A stretch of 64,000 bases of DNA, from the NCBI RefSeq assembly GCF_012489685.1, contig NC_080043.1, positions 40,749,127 through 40,813,126 of the forward strand. Direction: 5' to 3'. This document shows, in pieces, positions 34,670 through 46,629 of the stretch (positions are counted from its first letter, which is position 1; every line of letters starts with the position of its first letter). A program made the position numbers and the translations under genes. The notes beneath the pieces were generated by a model. It did not search any database, was not told where the DNA came from, and was given only the letters and a program-made list of their open reading frames with translations. The DNA comes from Lotus japonicus. Its lineage: Eukaryota; Streptophyta; Magnoliopsida; Fabales; Fabaceae.

Positions 34670-34684
34670 CTAGTTCCGTCACTG
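34670..34684 (+). repeat. hAT 3' terminal inverted repeat
   Basis: CTAGTTCCGTCACTG is the reverse complement of CAGTGACGGAACTAG, a typical terminus of plant TTF-type hAT elements. It lies 215 bp after the transposase stop codon. The 5' partner is missing because the element is truncated. Confidence 0.55.
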
Positions 34685-36120
34685 ATTTTTTTGCACCTCC
34701 TTTGTGCGGTAAATGAAAGTCCTACCAGAGGGCCTTCGTACTTCTATCCACTTGCCATCATTAAAACATTAAGAAAGCATCTTAAATAAACATCTGAAGT
34801 CATAAATCATGAGCATCGTTGTCAAGTTTACTGGCCTTTAACAACCATGAGAACCCCCTCCATGCATATCCTTTTTTTATTGGGCTGCTATCTTCTTTTG
34901 AGCGAACACCCAACGCAACTTTTGGAGTCGTTAATTTGGTCATAAAGATCTAAACCAAAAAAATGTACTTGGAATGCATGGCTGGTTCTCTAACAAATCC
35001 AACAAATACAAGCACTTGCTTATGTTGAACGTGATTTTGTGTCTCATTATCCTTTCCCTTTCAATTTCATTGGTCAATAATGGTAGGTATTAGACCCGAG
35101 ACACCAAATGGCTGCATTGATGACACTAACTTGGCACTTAAGAAAATCCATGTGCTTTATGGTCACAACTAATTAAAATATGAATGGTGGTTTGGGTACG
35201 TAGTCAAATTCTTTTATAAGCCACACTGACATTATTGAGAAACGAACAACTTGAGCACAAGGTAGACCCAAGAAAGAGATACATGATCAAACATGGACAA
35301 GAAAAAGAAAACCAAAACGAACACCTAATTAATAAGGTTTATTTTGAAGCTATTCGCACAACACAATCTCATCTGCACCCAGAGCAGTATTATTACCACC
35401 GGTGGTGGGTTCAAATATACATGATTTGATTCGCTTTAAAAATGTCTTAAGTTTGATTTTTATTTTGTGATAAAAATCTCAACTAAAAGAGCTCATTCTA
35501 CTAAAGCGTTAATGTTTGTGACTCAAATAAAACTCATATCATCTTATAGTTAACCCACCTAAAATTATGCAACTCGCCTAACCCTCATTTGAGAACTGGG
35601 TTGAAAAATGCAGCACACCCCATTTTATAAACGGGCTGGGGTTGATTACACTAAAAATGAATTGGGTTGACCCGGCTAAAACGGGTGGTTTGACCCACCT
35701 AAAGTAGCTTAATAATACATTTTAAAAAGAAGTTGTGATACATATTAAACTTAAGAAATACTATAAAATACAAAACCCATCAATCCGCTCCACCCCACCA
35801 TCAACATGTTTCTTGGTTAGGCAAAGACACGTCAAAATAAGTTAATAAGTTTACAAATCAAATCCCTCTTTAACGGAATGTTCTGATTGGTCCAACTTGT
35901 TTTGTCATCCATAATATTATCATGGCTTATTTAGATTTCCGATGGAGAAAAAAAAAAATTATCATGGCTTATTACTCCCTGCGACGTTAAGAAAGATTGT
36001 TGCTTTAACGGTTCTCCAATTTTTTTTAAAAGGTTTGTTGTTTTAGAAAACGAATACATTTGTTTCTAATTTTTTCCATCTATACCTTCATTTAATAATT
36101 TTTTTTAACTTATCATATTT
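34685..36120. other. Intergenic, degraded repeats
   Basis: No gene was found. The part 35570-35720 is rich in GGGTTGACCC/GGGTGGTTTGACCC motifs seen in decayed non-autonomous elements; nothing else is clear. Confidence 0.45.
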
Positions 36121-36125
36121 CATAT

Positions 36126-36617
36126 TGTTCCGGTATGGAACCTCAGACATAGGCTAATCAAACTGAGAGCAAGCGAAGTAACGAAAAACTAAGAAAATGC
36201 GTAAAAATGATAGGTCCCCCTACCGCTTGGGTAGTGCCTTTTATTTGTAGCTTGGGTTTTAGTCCGAATAGACTATGGGTGACCGGGCCCATTGAGTACA
36301 GAATATTGGGTTAGCCCAATTACATGATAACTTGGTTCGCCCATATCAGACCACAAGCCCACAAGACACTAAGACTTAGAAATAAGGCGAAAGTGTCTTA
36401 TATAAGCCCACAATGATTCGACGATAAAAAAGATATGGGCGTGCAGGCTCCAATGTGGATGTAAATGGTTACACACAATCAATAGAATAATAAACTCCAG
36501 CAATAGTCAGGGCGATCATTTGCCCTAACCCACCTGCAAATAATGATTCGCCTAGATATAATGACAAATAAGTTAAATTAAATAATATGCGAGCATTAAC
36601 GACACCAAGAAGTTTCA
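36126..36617 (-). repeat. 3' LTR of the Tat-lineage element (492 bp)
   Basis: On the minus strand the LTR runs TGAAACTTC...CCGGAACA, with a polypurine tract upstream. Its last 228 bp (36126-36353) match the 5' LTR remnant at 45462-45689 with only a handful of substitutions. CTTATATAAG at 36397-36406 is a likely TATA box and an AATAAA motif near 36240 a likely polyadenylation signal. The upstream boundary is inferred from the polypurine tract because the other LTR lacks this part. Confidence 0.65.
36397..36406 (-). promoter_or_regulatory. LTR TATA box (Tat element)
   Basis: The palindromic CTTATATAAG lies about 210 bp into the LTR in element direction. Transcription would begin about 30 bp downstream, close to where homology with the shortened 5' LTR begins. 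Confidence 0.45.
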
Positions 36618-36618
36618 A

Positions 36619-36638
36619 CTTTTCTTTCCTCTCTCCCA
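36619..36638 (-). other. Polypurine tract (Tat element)
   Basis: On the minus strand TGGGAGAGAGGAAAGAAAAG directly precedes the LTR start TTGAAACTTC. This is the plus-strand primer of the element. Confidence 0.6.
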
Positions 36639-37033
36639 TGTGCTTCTGATCAAAACGTCATTTCGTTCATTTCATATCCACTGTGCATCATGGTGCACTC
36701 TGAATCATCATTACCTGCTATAACCATCCATCTATATCTGTACAATAAATATACTTTGAAACTCACAACGACATTAAACCTCGACACGGTAACATTTGTC
36801 ACCCTCATCATTGCATCCCACTATTCATTTAAAACTCACTAACAAAAGAAAGAAAAATTTTAAAGCAACACAATCTAAAAGCAAACGTCGCGTCCTCTGT
36901 TTTACCATTTACCATTCTTAAAGGCGCGCCAATCCATGAATTCAAAACGTTTGAATGTGTGGCTCAGAACGACGCGTGATTCCACCCAAAACGCGCGCTT
37001 TCTTTCACCTTTTCATCCTCTGTTTTCACTCTG

Positions 37034-37041
37034 CTATAAAT
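37034..37041 (+). promoter_or_regulatory. TATA box of the antisense extra gene
   Basis: CTATAAAT lies about 160 bp before a 5'-UTR intron (37197-37359: GTAATT donor, TTTCAG acceptor). It is a plausible independent promoter for the gene starting at 37374, within the retroelement. Confidence 0.4.
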
Positions 37042-37373
37042 TCCATCTACCCCATTCTCCCATTTACCTTCATCTTTCCCTCAAATTTCACACAAGTTTA
37101 CTCTTACTCTTTCTCATCTTTTGGAAATTTTCAAAATCACATCACCTCCAGAGATTCCTTCCTTGAAGATCCATCCACCTCCTCCACTTCTTCCTGGTAA
37201 TTTACTTGTCTTCCTTACTTTCCATGCGTGATTTTTATTCCTTTTCTCCATCTTTTCTCTGAATCATACTTTTACACCATTCTTCCTAAAAAGAACTTGC
37301 ACACAAAAATCAACTTAATAAAACCCACATGTCATGACCATAATCTCTTATAATTTCAGGATTTGCCCCAAAA

Positions 37374-39306
37374 ATGGATGTTAAACGTACCCGTAGAACT
37401 CCTAAAGCCTCTAATCTTCCTCCCCTCGCTCTTGATTTATGGGTTTCTAGTAAAGTTAAAGCTAGGTTTTCGAAATTTTGCAGTACTAAAACGGTAATGG
37501 ACTTAATTACTTCCAACACTTTTCGCACTGATGGTCAAGACGTTTATCTTGACATTGTTCCTTGCGCTCCTGACGAGCCTTGCTGCTTTGGCCAAAGTAA
37601 TGATAAAGGAAGAAATCACACTTACTTCTTTGAAAACATTTTTTCTGACCTTAAGTGCAAACTTCCTTTATCAGACTTTACCTGTTCTATCCTTACCCTT
37701 CTAAATGTTGCGCCCACTCAACTTCACTGCAATAGTTGGGCTTACATTAAAGCATTCGAACTCCTCTGCCAAAACTTAGGCATAGAGCCCACCAGCCACA
37801 AATTTTTCTATTTTTTTGAGACTAGTGGTAGGAGTGTTAAAGGGGAATATCTCTCTTTGGCTGCCGCTAGGGGAAAAGGTCTATTTACTCTATTTAGAAG
37901 CCACTATAAGCATTTTAAAGGGAAATTTTTTAGGCTAAATGAAACCGATAAATGCAAAGATGTTTTCTACTTTGACGACGAAAAACCAAAGTTTCCCTTC
38001 TACTGGACTAACCGATTTGAAGCCGTGATCAAACTTCCTGATGATTCACTAACCCCCGAAGAAATGGTGGATTGCAAGTTTTTATCTACTATTGACTTGA
38101 ATCTCACTGAATTTCTCGATGCCCATTTTGAAAATAAACTGGGCGCGTATATAGGTAACATGTTTGAATTTTGCTCATATGCATTTCCTTTTCTATTTCC
38201 ATGCCTTATTATCCTTTTCTGTTTCAGCGAAATTGACTCGCCTTTCATATGAAGATCTTTTGCGTTTTCGCCGCGAGCAACAGGCGGCCAGGGAGAAAAG
38301 AAACCCAGCCAAAGCTTTGACTGAGACTGATGGAAGTCACTCGGGCACTGAATCCAATCGCCCACAAAAGAAAAAGAGGAAAACTGACATGTCAGACCCA
38401 AACAAAGGAAAGAATGTCAACCAATCCTCCATGGAGAAATTTATGGTGAAAACCCATTCCCCAAATGCTGCCAACAAAAATTGTACCACAAGTGCCCCGC
38501 CTTCGTCATGGAAAAACTTGCTTAAGGAGTTTGAAGAACTGACTTCTGAAGAACTCACTTCGCTGTGGGATTCTAAGATTGACTTCAACACCCTGGTGGA
38601 GACTAACCTAGTCTTCGAGGCGGACCGCGAAAAAATGCGAAAAATTGGGCTTAAAGAAGCTTGTCAGGCCATTATGACTAAGGGTTTGGACATCGCCGCC
38701 ATTTCCAAAATGGTGGATCTTGAAACTGCCGGTTTTGATGGGATTGCTGCTGCCAAACAGCTTGAAGAAAAGGAAAAAGAAATCAACAAGTTGAAAGCCA
38801 CAATGAAACTCGTGGACAATACTAACAAAGTTAACGAGAAGAAAGTTGCAGATCTGACCTCAGAGAAGGCGAATCTAAAAAAGAATCTGGAAGAAATGCT
38901 CACTACCCATCGATCCCAAAGTGAAGAAATCGTGAAAGCTAAGGCGGAAATTACAGAATTGACTTCTGCAAACTCTGAATTGAAAACTGAAAACTCCAAA
39001 CTACACTTTGAGATTTCAGAACTGAAGAACTCTGTACTTGACCAACTTGAGGTTGGTTTTGCCAAGGCTAAAGAACAAATCCTTCTTCTTAATCCTAACA
39101 TTTCTATCAATCTTGTTGGTTCCGATCCTGATGCGAGGATTGTTAATGGCAAATTGATCAGTCCCGATAATGCCGAAGGGGAAGAGGAAGAAGAAGAAGA
39201 AGAAGACAAGAATGAAGAAGAAAAGAACAATGGGGCGACACTCAAGGAAAAGAAGGCGAAGGAGAAACATCTTGAACTTAAGTGTTTTAAATATCTAAGT
39301 CTTTAA
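37374..39306 (+). CDS. Antisense extra gene of Tat element, 619 aa, two coding exons
   Basis: The exons are 37374-38154 and 38228-39306. The intron 38155-38227 has GTAACA and TTTCAG borders, and splicing keeps the frame across the split GCG codon. A further intron lies in the 5' UTR (37197-37359). Residues 1-260 resemble the 'putative gypsy-type transposon' domain (PF04195 type) found in extra genes of Tat retrotransposons. After a basic, nuclear-signal-like stretch (PQKKKRKT) follow about 150 residues of coiled coil, a conserved-looking segment (VGFAKAKEQILLLNP) and an acidic tail with an E-run. Function is unknown; a nuclear, oligomeric protein is likely. It runs opposite to gag-pol and has no stops or shifts, unlike gag-pol. 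Confidence 0.8.
38155..38227 (+). other. Intron of the antisense extra gene
   Basis: This 73-bp intron has borders AG/GTAACA and a T-rich TGTTTCAG. Without splicing, the first frame ends at 38252 soon after the intron. Splicing joins it to the long coiled-coil frame in phase. Confidence 0.75.
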
Positions 39307-40487
39307 ATGTTTTAGTATTTAAGTTTCTTGCTTGTTTGTTTCAGCCCTTAGTACTTTGCTTGATGTGTAATTCTTATGAACCCCTATGTAATGCTCCGCC
39401 CGTTAATTAATGAAATATGTTTCTCCCAGTTTATTACCTTACTTCTTTCGACTTTCATCTTAATATTTTTAACTGAATCCAAAGTCTAAACTTCTACCTC
39501 AGCTTTCGTCCTAACAGAACATTCTTCACACTAACTCTTATCTCACTAAAAAATCATAACCTTCATAACTTAAAATCTTATCTATGAAATCTATGACTAT
39601 ACTCGCTTTGCCTAGTCATACTTTCACTTACAACTCTTATTCTGATACTTGAACACATTAAACATAAAATACTCTAAGTTACTTACCACGTATTCCAACG
39701 CTTCAAGGCTAATGACTAAATTAATATTAAACCAAAGGCATTGCAATTCACTAACCTTTACTCCTGGACTTGCTTTTACTTTCTTCGCCCAATCTACTGT
39801 TGATTGGAAAGTCGTGTAACTTCGACATAATGGTAAATCATTTGATTCACTTCACCCAGTATACTATTCATGTATAGTAGGAGATTGCATAAGCAAGTTT
39901 ATGAAATTTCTAGAGAAATCTCTAAGTAATCAACTTCTATTGGAATCATAAGGCCTTTGTAATTTTAACTTAGTCAAAAAATTTCATTTGAACTTAGTTA
40001 TATGTTGAATCGAAAATTCCCATTTTGATTCAATCGTTTTGCTCGCGTGGAGACTTGTGCTTAATTTGGACAAGCTTAATCCAACTTAAGGTTGTGCTTA
40101 TGAATTCGTGGTCAAATGCTCTAGTTTTAAGAGTCTTACTCTTTCTCAATTGCCTAGCATCGCCCAATTGATAGATTTAAGTTGATATGTTTCCAATCAA
40201 GAAAACAAGAATGAAAAATGTTGCACACATGAACATTTTTAAAGGTTATGCCTCGTTAAAAACTCTCCCGCCTGGGGTAGAGAAAATAGTGCATACCTAT
40301 TATTCATTAATGTGTGATGCCTCGTTAAAAACTCTCCCTCCAGTGGTAGAGAAAAGAGTGCATCCCACTAAGTCTTACACACATAACAGAGTCTTAAACA
40401 ACACACTGAAAACCAACATAGTCTTGAACACAACATACTGCTACAAACTTAACAAACACACAAACTGTACAGAACACAAATGGCAAA
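39307..40487. other. Spacer between antisense gene and gag-pol end
   Basis: There is no coding region. AATGAAATATG near 39409 may serve 3' end formation of the antisense gene. A two-copy 69-bp repeat lies at 40248-40370. Confidence 0.5.
40248..40370. repeat. Two-copy 69-bp repeat in Tat element
   Basis: ATGCCTCGTTAAAAACTCTC followed by a GGTAGAGAAAA-type segment occurs at 40248 and 40317. Similar short repeats are common in non-coding parts of plant gypsy elements. Confidence 0.7.
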
Positions 40488-43400
40488 TCAGCTGTAGTAA
40501 TAGCGGAGGTGTTGTGCATTCCAAGCCCTTGGAACCCTTCGCCCTGATAATTCCTCCAAATGATAAGCCCCTTGACCAAGCTCTCGAAGAATCCTATAAG
40601 GTCCTTCCCAATTAGGTGATAACTTCGAATCATCAGGTCCCTTTGCCTTTCGACGCAACACCAAATCACCAACTTTCATTTGCCTCGGAACCACTCTGGA
40701 ATTGTATCGCCTTTCAGATCTCTGTTTTACCACTGCTTGCCTCAGACGAACTTCTGCTTGTATGAGGATGCTCCACTGAGGCGAAGCGCATTTCAATTCC
40801 CATTTCTGCACAAAAATTCTTCACACTCTTGCTAGTAAACTGTGTTCCATTATTTGAGATGATAGTTGCTGGTACGCCAAACCTGCAAATCAATTTTCTC
40901 CAATAAAATTTCCTGACTTTTTCTGCTGTTATCTTCGCCATCGATTCCGCCTCGATCCACTTAGTAAAGTAGTCTACCGCAACCAAAACAAATCTAATCT
41001 GAGAACCTGCTGGAGTAAACGATCCCAGAATATCCACTCCCCACATTGCAAATGGCCACGATGAACTCATTGAGCTAAGAGCTTCAGGTGGCGCCCTATG
41101 TAAATCTGCCTAAATTTGACATTTTTCGCACTTCTTCACATAGTCCATACAGTCCCCTCTTAAAGTTGGCCAATAGAATCCTGCTCTGAGCACTTTCGCC
41201 GCCAAAGATCTGCCTCCTACATGACTTGCACACACGCCCTCATGAACTTCAAACATAATTCTTTCAGCCTCATCTTTAGGGACACATCTCAACAAAGGAA
41301 CTCCAATCCCTCTTCTATACAATTGTTCGCCCAGCAATGTGTAATGACTTGCCTCACGAACTTGGTCTTTAGAAAATTTCAGCAAATCAGAGCCTTCTGC
41401 TTCCAAACACTTTTTGATACGCCTCATCCAATCTGAATCCGCTACAGTCAACACCATCATTGTCTCATCCTCTTCGATGCTTGGGCTGTTCAAAACCTCC
41501 TGGATGACTGACTTATTGTTCCCCGGCTTCTTTGTGCTCGCTAACTTCGACAGAATATCCGCCCTTGTATTCTCCTCCCTCGGAACATAATTGACCTGCA
41601 CTTTGCCTATATGCTTTATCAACCCTTGAGCTTTCAGTAAATACTTAGCCAGCTGTGCATCCTTCGCCTGATATTCACCCTGAATTTGCCTGGAGACTAT
41701 CTGAGAATCTGTTTTAATCATTATGCTCTTGACTCCCATCTCGATTGCCAATTTCAAACCTGCAATTATAGCTTCATACTCTGCCTGATTATTACTTGCT
41801 TTGAAGTCAAACTTAAGTGACTGTTCAACTGTCACGCCTCCTGGTCCTTCTAGAATTATTCCGGCTCCACTTCCCTTGACATTGGATGAACCATCCACGG
41901 ACAAACTCCATTCTCCAACTTTCATAGTTTTCTCACTGGAAGACATTTCATTGACAAAATCCACCAATACCTGTGCTTTAACCAAACCTTTCCTTTCAAA
42001 AGTGATTCCAAATTCTGACAATTCGACAGCCCAGGAGACCATTCTTCCGGCCAAATCAGGCTTTTGCAAAACTTGGCGAAGTGGCAAGTCAGTTTTTACC
42101 ACAATTGGAAAGCCTTGAAAATAAGGTCTTTATTTCCTGGCGGATATGATTAAAGCTAATGCAGCTTTTTCAATTTTTTGGTATCTAACCTCAGCTCCTT
42201 GAAGAGCGTAACTCACAAAATATATGATCCTCAAATCATCTTTATTCTCTTGCAACAAAACTGAACTAACTGCATTGTCAGATATGGAAATAAACATTGA
42301 CAGTGAAATACCTGGAATTGGTTTGGCTAAAATTGGCGGGCTGGACAAATGATCCTTCAAGCTTTTGAACACCCTTTCACATTCTTCAGTCCACTGAAAA
42401 GTTTTGTTCTTCCTTAAACATTGAAAAAATGGTGCTGATTTTTCCCCAGAACACGGAAGAAACCTGGACAAAGCTGCTATCCTTCCTGTTAATTTCTGCA
42501 CATCTTTAACTGAGGTTGGACTCTGCATATCAAGTATCGCCTTACACTTATCAGGATTTGTCTCAATTCCTCTCTTTGTGATCATGAAGCCCAAGAATTT
42601 CCCGCTTTGAATCCCAAACGAACATTATTCTGGGTTAAGTCTCATGTTATGCTTTCTTAGCTCGCCAAACGCCTCTTCAAGATCAGAACAGTGTGCCATC
42701 ATTTCCTCTGACTTGACCACCATGCCATCCACATAAATCTCCATGTTCCGCCCCACCTGCTTGTCAAACACCTTATCCATCAACCTCTAGTATGTTGCTC
42801 CCGCATTCTTCAGCCCAAACAGCATAGTCTGATAGCAATAGTTCGCTTGATTCGTCATAAAAGCTGTCTTCTCTTCGTATGGCTGATACATTCTTATCTG
42901 ATGATACCCTGAATACACATCCATGAGGCTAAGCATTCCGAATCTAGATGCCCTATCCACAAGCTTATCAATATTCGGTAAATGATAAGAATCCTTAGGA
43001 CAATGCTTGTTTAAGTCTGTATAATCTGTGCACATTCGCCACTTTCCATTAGCCTTCTTCACCAATACTACATTCGCCAACCATGTTGGATACTTAACCT
43101 CCCTAATGAATCCAGCTTCCAGTAATTTGTTGGTTTCCACCTTCACTACCTCTGCCTTCTCTTCGCCCATCTTTCTTTTGAATTGAACAATAGGTCTCGC
43201 CCCGGGATTTAAAGCCAATTTGTGACAAATAAATTCCGGATCGATTCCTGGAAGATCCTTTGCACTCCATGCGAATAAATCCATATTCTCAGATAACAAC
43301 TTTAACAACCTGTTCTCTTGACTTGTAGTTAAATTGACACCAACTTTCAAGTTTCGCTCACCAATCTGGATCGCCTTAGTTTCCTCTTCTGATGTCATCT

Positions 43401-45325
43401 TGTGCTCAATGAATCCATCACGAGGATCCAAACTAATGTCTGTCTGATCCACATTCACCTCATATACCTCTTTCACTGCCTTCTTTCCCATATGTCCATA
43501 CTGCTTGAAGCTTTCTGAATAGCACTTTCTGGCAACCACTTGATCAGCCTTTAAGACTCCAACTTCTCCTTTGCTCAACGGATACTTAGCTGTTAAGTGT
43601 CGTGTAGAAATGATCGCCCCCAATCTGTTCAGTGAAGGCCTCCCAATGAGTACATTATAGGGCGAAGTACATTTCACTACCAAAAACTTAATAGAAAATG
43701 TCTCCGCATTTTTCCCTTCTCCAAAGACAGTCTTCAGCTCCACATAACCTCGAACAAATACTTTCCCTCCAGAAAAACCCACCAAAGAGCCATCATAAGG
43801 CAACAAATCAGATTCAGTTAGCCCCAATTTTTCAAAAGCATCGCCATAAATCAAATCCGCCGAGCTTCCTTGATCCAGAAGTACCCTCTCAATTTCGTAA
43901 TCAGCAATTCTCAGCATTACAACAATTGGATCATCTTCATGAGGCTGAACTCCCTCGAAATCTCGCACAGTAAAAGTTATATCGGGTTGATTGGCTGCCC
44001 AACTTCACCAATCGTTAGAATAAACAGCATTAATGGAATGAACGTACCTCTTACGAGCTGAATTAGTCGTTCCTCCACCGCGAAACCCACCAAAGATAGA
44101 ATGAATCCGCCCCTTCGCTTTCCCATCTGACTGTTTATTCTGTTCATCATTATCAATCTCCTTTCCCTTTTCATCACGCTTTGTTGAAGTTTCTGCCTTA
44201 TCTGAATTGTTCTGCCCAGTCAAGTGTTGCATGCATCCAGCCTTTATCAATTTCTCAATCTCCTTTCGCAAAGTGAAGCAATCATCAGTGTCGTGTCCCG
44301 AGATTCTATGATACTCACACCACTTTCTCTTATCCACGCTGCTACCTGTTGGTTGTTTTGGTTGCCGGGGAAAACAGATTACATTCGCCTCCAAGCACGT
44401 GTGTAAAGCTTCGGTTAAATTAACCGCTAATGGTGTTACACGATCATTTTGATTCCGGGTCCATGTCATCGAATGTCCATACCCACGAGTCCCATACAGT
44501 TGAGCACGATGCTTAAATTGAGAACGGTTATCATAACGGTTCCTGTAATTGTATCCTTTATCCCCACGTTCGGCCAATCCTTTTGAACGCTGATCGGTAA
44601 CCGCTCCTTTCTTCGCCTCAAACTGCTGTTGTTGTCCAGCATACGCCGCATTCGGGCGGTTCTTCTTGACTTGATCACTTTGCTCCTCCCTTATGAATCC
44701 TTGAACTCTCACGTAATTGTGACATCCTCTCCACCGGCTTTCTACTTAAATTACTGTTCAGACTTCCGGGCCTTAATCCTAACTCGAACGCTGCAATGCA
44801 AATCTCTGGCATCTTATCCTCCAAATGAACAGACAATTGATTAAATCGCCCCATATACGACTGTAAAGTCTCATTCGGACCTTGACGAACATTGAACAAT
44901 GTCGCCGGAGTAACCTTCTGGGCGTGGCTGGTTGAAAACTGAGACAAAAACTTCGCTGATAACTCTGTGAAATTCACAATCGAACGTGATGGTAAAGTGG
45001 TGAACCAAATCATTGCCGATTTCTTGAAAGTTGATGGAAGCATCTTGCATTTGAGTGCATCTGATGCTCCCACAATAACCATCTTCGTGTTGAAATACAC
45101 CAAATGGTCCTTGGGATCAGTGTCGCCGTAATACGAATCCAAGACAAGCGTCTTCAAATTGTCTGGAACAGTAGTGTTTGCTATTTCTTCTGTGAAAGGT
45201 TGGAAATCCACCACCGTTTCCGCCATCCTTCGATCGCCCTCTCTTAGCCCATGTGTCTGGTTGAGATCAGTAAGTTGATTCTGAAGTTGCTGGTTGTGTT
45301 GACGGAGATCATTGAGATCATCCAT
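40488..45325 (-). pseudogene. gag-pol: Tat-lineage gag-pol, inactivated
   Basis: Minus-strand pieces in order: gag 45325-44675 and 44712-44005 (CEYHRISGHDTDDC zinc-finger-like motif); protease plus first half of RT 43968-42787 (LLDQGSSADL); RT end and RNase H 42594-42130; second RNase H-like domain (VDGSSNVKGSGAG) and integrase zinc finger 42102-41110; integrase core 41070-40714; integrase C-terminus 40811-40488 (LSPNWEGPY). Breaks separate most pieces. The RT motif normally YVDD reads YVDG (42724-42732). The second integrase Asp reads Asn (SNNG). A deletion removes the region with the catalytic Glu, between VEHPHT and the C-terminus. Three independent lesions rule out activity. Confidence 0.85.
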
Positions 45326-45449
45326 GATCCGTTGGAGAACGTCGGGAGAAACACCATCAGGAGGATTTTAGTTCCTCTCTTTGTTCGCCCCAGATCGAGT
45401 CACCATTGTTTCTGCGTATGAAGCCTAGGAAAAGTTCCTTCGGCCCCAC

Positions 45450-45461
45450 AGTGGGCGCCAA
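45450..45461 (-). other. Primer binding site (Tat element)
   Basis: On the minus strand TTGGCGCCCACT directly follows the LTR end CCGGAACA. TGGCGCC-type sites are usual for Tat/Athila elements. Confidence 0.65.
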
Positions 45462-45689
45462 TGTTCCGGTATGGAACCTCAGACTTAGGCTAATCAAACT
45501 AAGAGCAAGCGAAGTAACAAAAAACTAAGAAAATGCGTAAAAATGATAGGTCCCCCTACCGCTTGGGTAGTGCCTTTTATTTGTAGCTTGGGTTTTAGTT
45601 CGAATAGACTATGGGTGACCCGGCCCATTGAGTACAGAATATTGGGTTAGCCCAGTTACATGATAACTTGGTTCGCCCATATCAGACCA
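45462..45689 (-). repeat. 5' LTR of the Tat element, lacking U3 (228 bp)
   Basis: This corresponds to the final 228 bp of the 492-bp 3' LTR. The missing 264 bp hold the TATA box. The outer end reads TGG on the minus strand and is followed at once by the target duplication CATAT, so the shortening was present at integration or coincides with it. If the family LTR is really 228 bp, the polypurine tract assignment at 36619 would be wrong. Confidence 0.7.
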
Positions 45690-45694
45690 CATAT

Positions 45695-46629
45695 TAACCA
45701 ACCACAACTTTTCATTATCAACTACATTATTCTCTAGGTAAATTCTGTGGTGCCTGCCCCAAAGTGTGGGTGTGGTGCCTCCATGGGGTCTGTGCAATAG
45801 GAATGTGACATGTGGTCACTACTATATCTGATTTTAATTTCTCCATCCATTTTCATCCTTTTTCCAATAAATCGAAAAATATACTTATATTAAAAATAGG
45901 AAGGGCTTTTTAGCAATTGTTTGAAACTTGGCTGTGGTAAAAAATTAGATTTCACCATCATTGAACATTGCAACTGATTCATCTTCCACTCATCTTCAAC
46001 CTCTCACTCTTCCACTCATCTTCAACCTCTCACTCTCTGTCTCTGTTCTACCAAATTCGCGTTCCCCTAATTTCTCTGCTACGTGAATCGGTGAAATACT
46101 CGTTTTGATTCATCCTCCATCTGCGTTCTCCTTCACGGGTGAAGATTCAAGATCTAAAGGTTTGTTTTTTAAAATATCTTCCATTATTTATTAGTTGAAT
46201 AGTCGAATCGTGTTTTGTATGCTTTATTTTGAATTTGAAAACCCGATTGTACAATCTTGTTTGTAAGATTTTGGGGATTAGGGTTTAAAAGCTTTGGATT
46301 CTTGAGTGCATTAGTTTTTCAAAAAAATCTGGGATTCATGCTTATTATGAATTTAGGGTTTATGGTTTTATCGTCACAGTCAATGACAATATAAATCCTT
46401 TCAAAAAATTTAAAACCCGATTCGTGTTTGTGTGATTTTAGGGATTAGGGTTTTCGGATTCGAGTCAATTAGTTTTCAAAAATACTGGGATTCATGTCCT
46501 TCATGGGATTTAGGATGTTTAGTTATGCCCTTGGTGTTGTTTCATTTAGATGTTTTTCTGAGTTTCTTATTACAAGGAAGAACTAAGAGCTGGGATTAAT
46601 GTCTCTGTTTCATTGTAGGTTGTCCTGAA
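45695..46629 (+). other. Promoter and 5' UTR region of the FAR1-like gene
   Basis: After the retroelement flank there are CT-rich leader-like sequences (about 45980-46080) and a likely 5'-UTR intron at 46160-46618 (AAAGGTTTG donor, CATTGTAG acceptor) ending 11 bp before the ATG. I saw no clear TATA box. Confidence 0.45.

Larger units (their letters stand above)
36126..45689 (-). mobile_element. Tat-lineage Ty3/gypsy element with antisense extra gene
   Basis: On the minus strand the order is 5' LTR remnant (45462-45689), primer site, gag, protease, reverse transcriptase, RNase H, a second RNase H-like domain, integrase, spacer, an extra gene in the opposite direction, polypurine tract, 3' LTR (36126-36617). 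CATAT flanks both ends (36121-36125 and 45690-45694), a perfect 5-bp target duplication. The second RNase H-like domain and the antisense extra gene between integrase and 3' LTR are known traits of the Tat clade. The gag-pol is inactivated by several shifts and stops; the extra gene is intact. Confidence 0.85.

Noticed and set aside
36936..37200. Short open frames upstream of the antisense gene
   Set aside because: They lie in the 5' UTR and its intron, downstream of the TATA-like box; composition is CT-rich leader.
38664..39245. Minus-strand open frame of 193 codons
   Set aside because: Shadow of the coiled-coil exon on the plus strand; Ser/Phe-rich composition follows from the complementary Glu/Lys codons.
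40187..40615. Plus-strand open frame of 142 codons
   Set aside because: It overlaps the integrase C-terminus on the opposite strand and a non-coding 69-bp repeat; the minus-strand reading is clearly the coding one.
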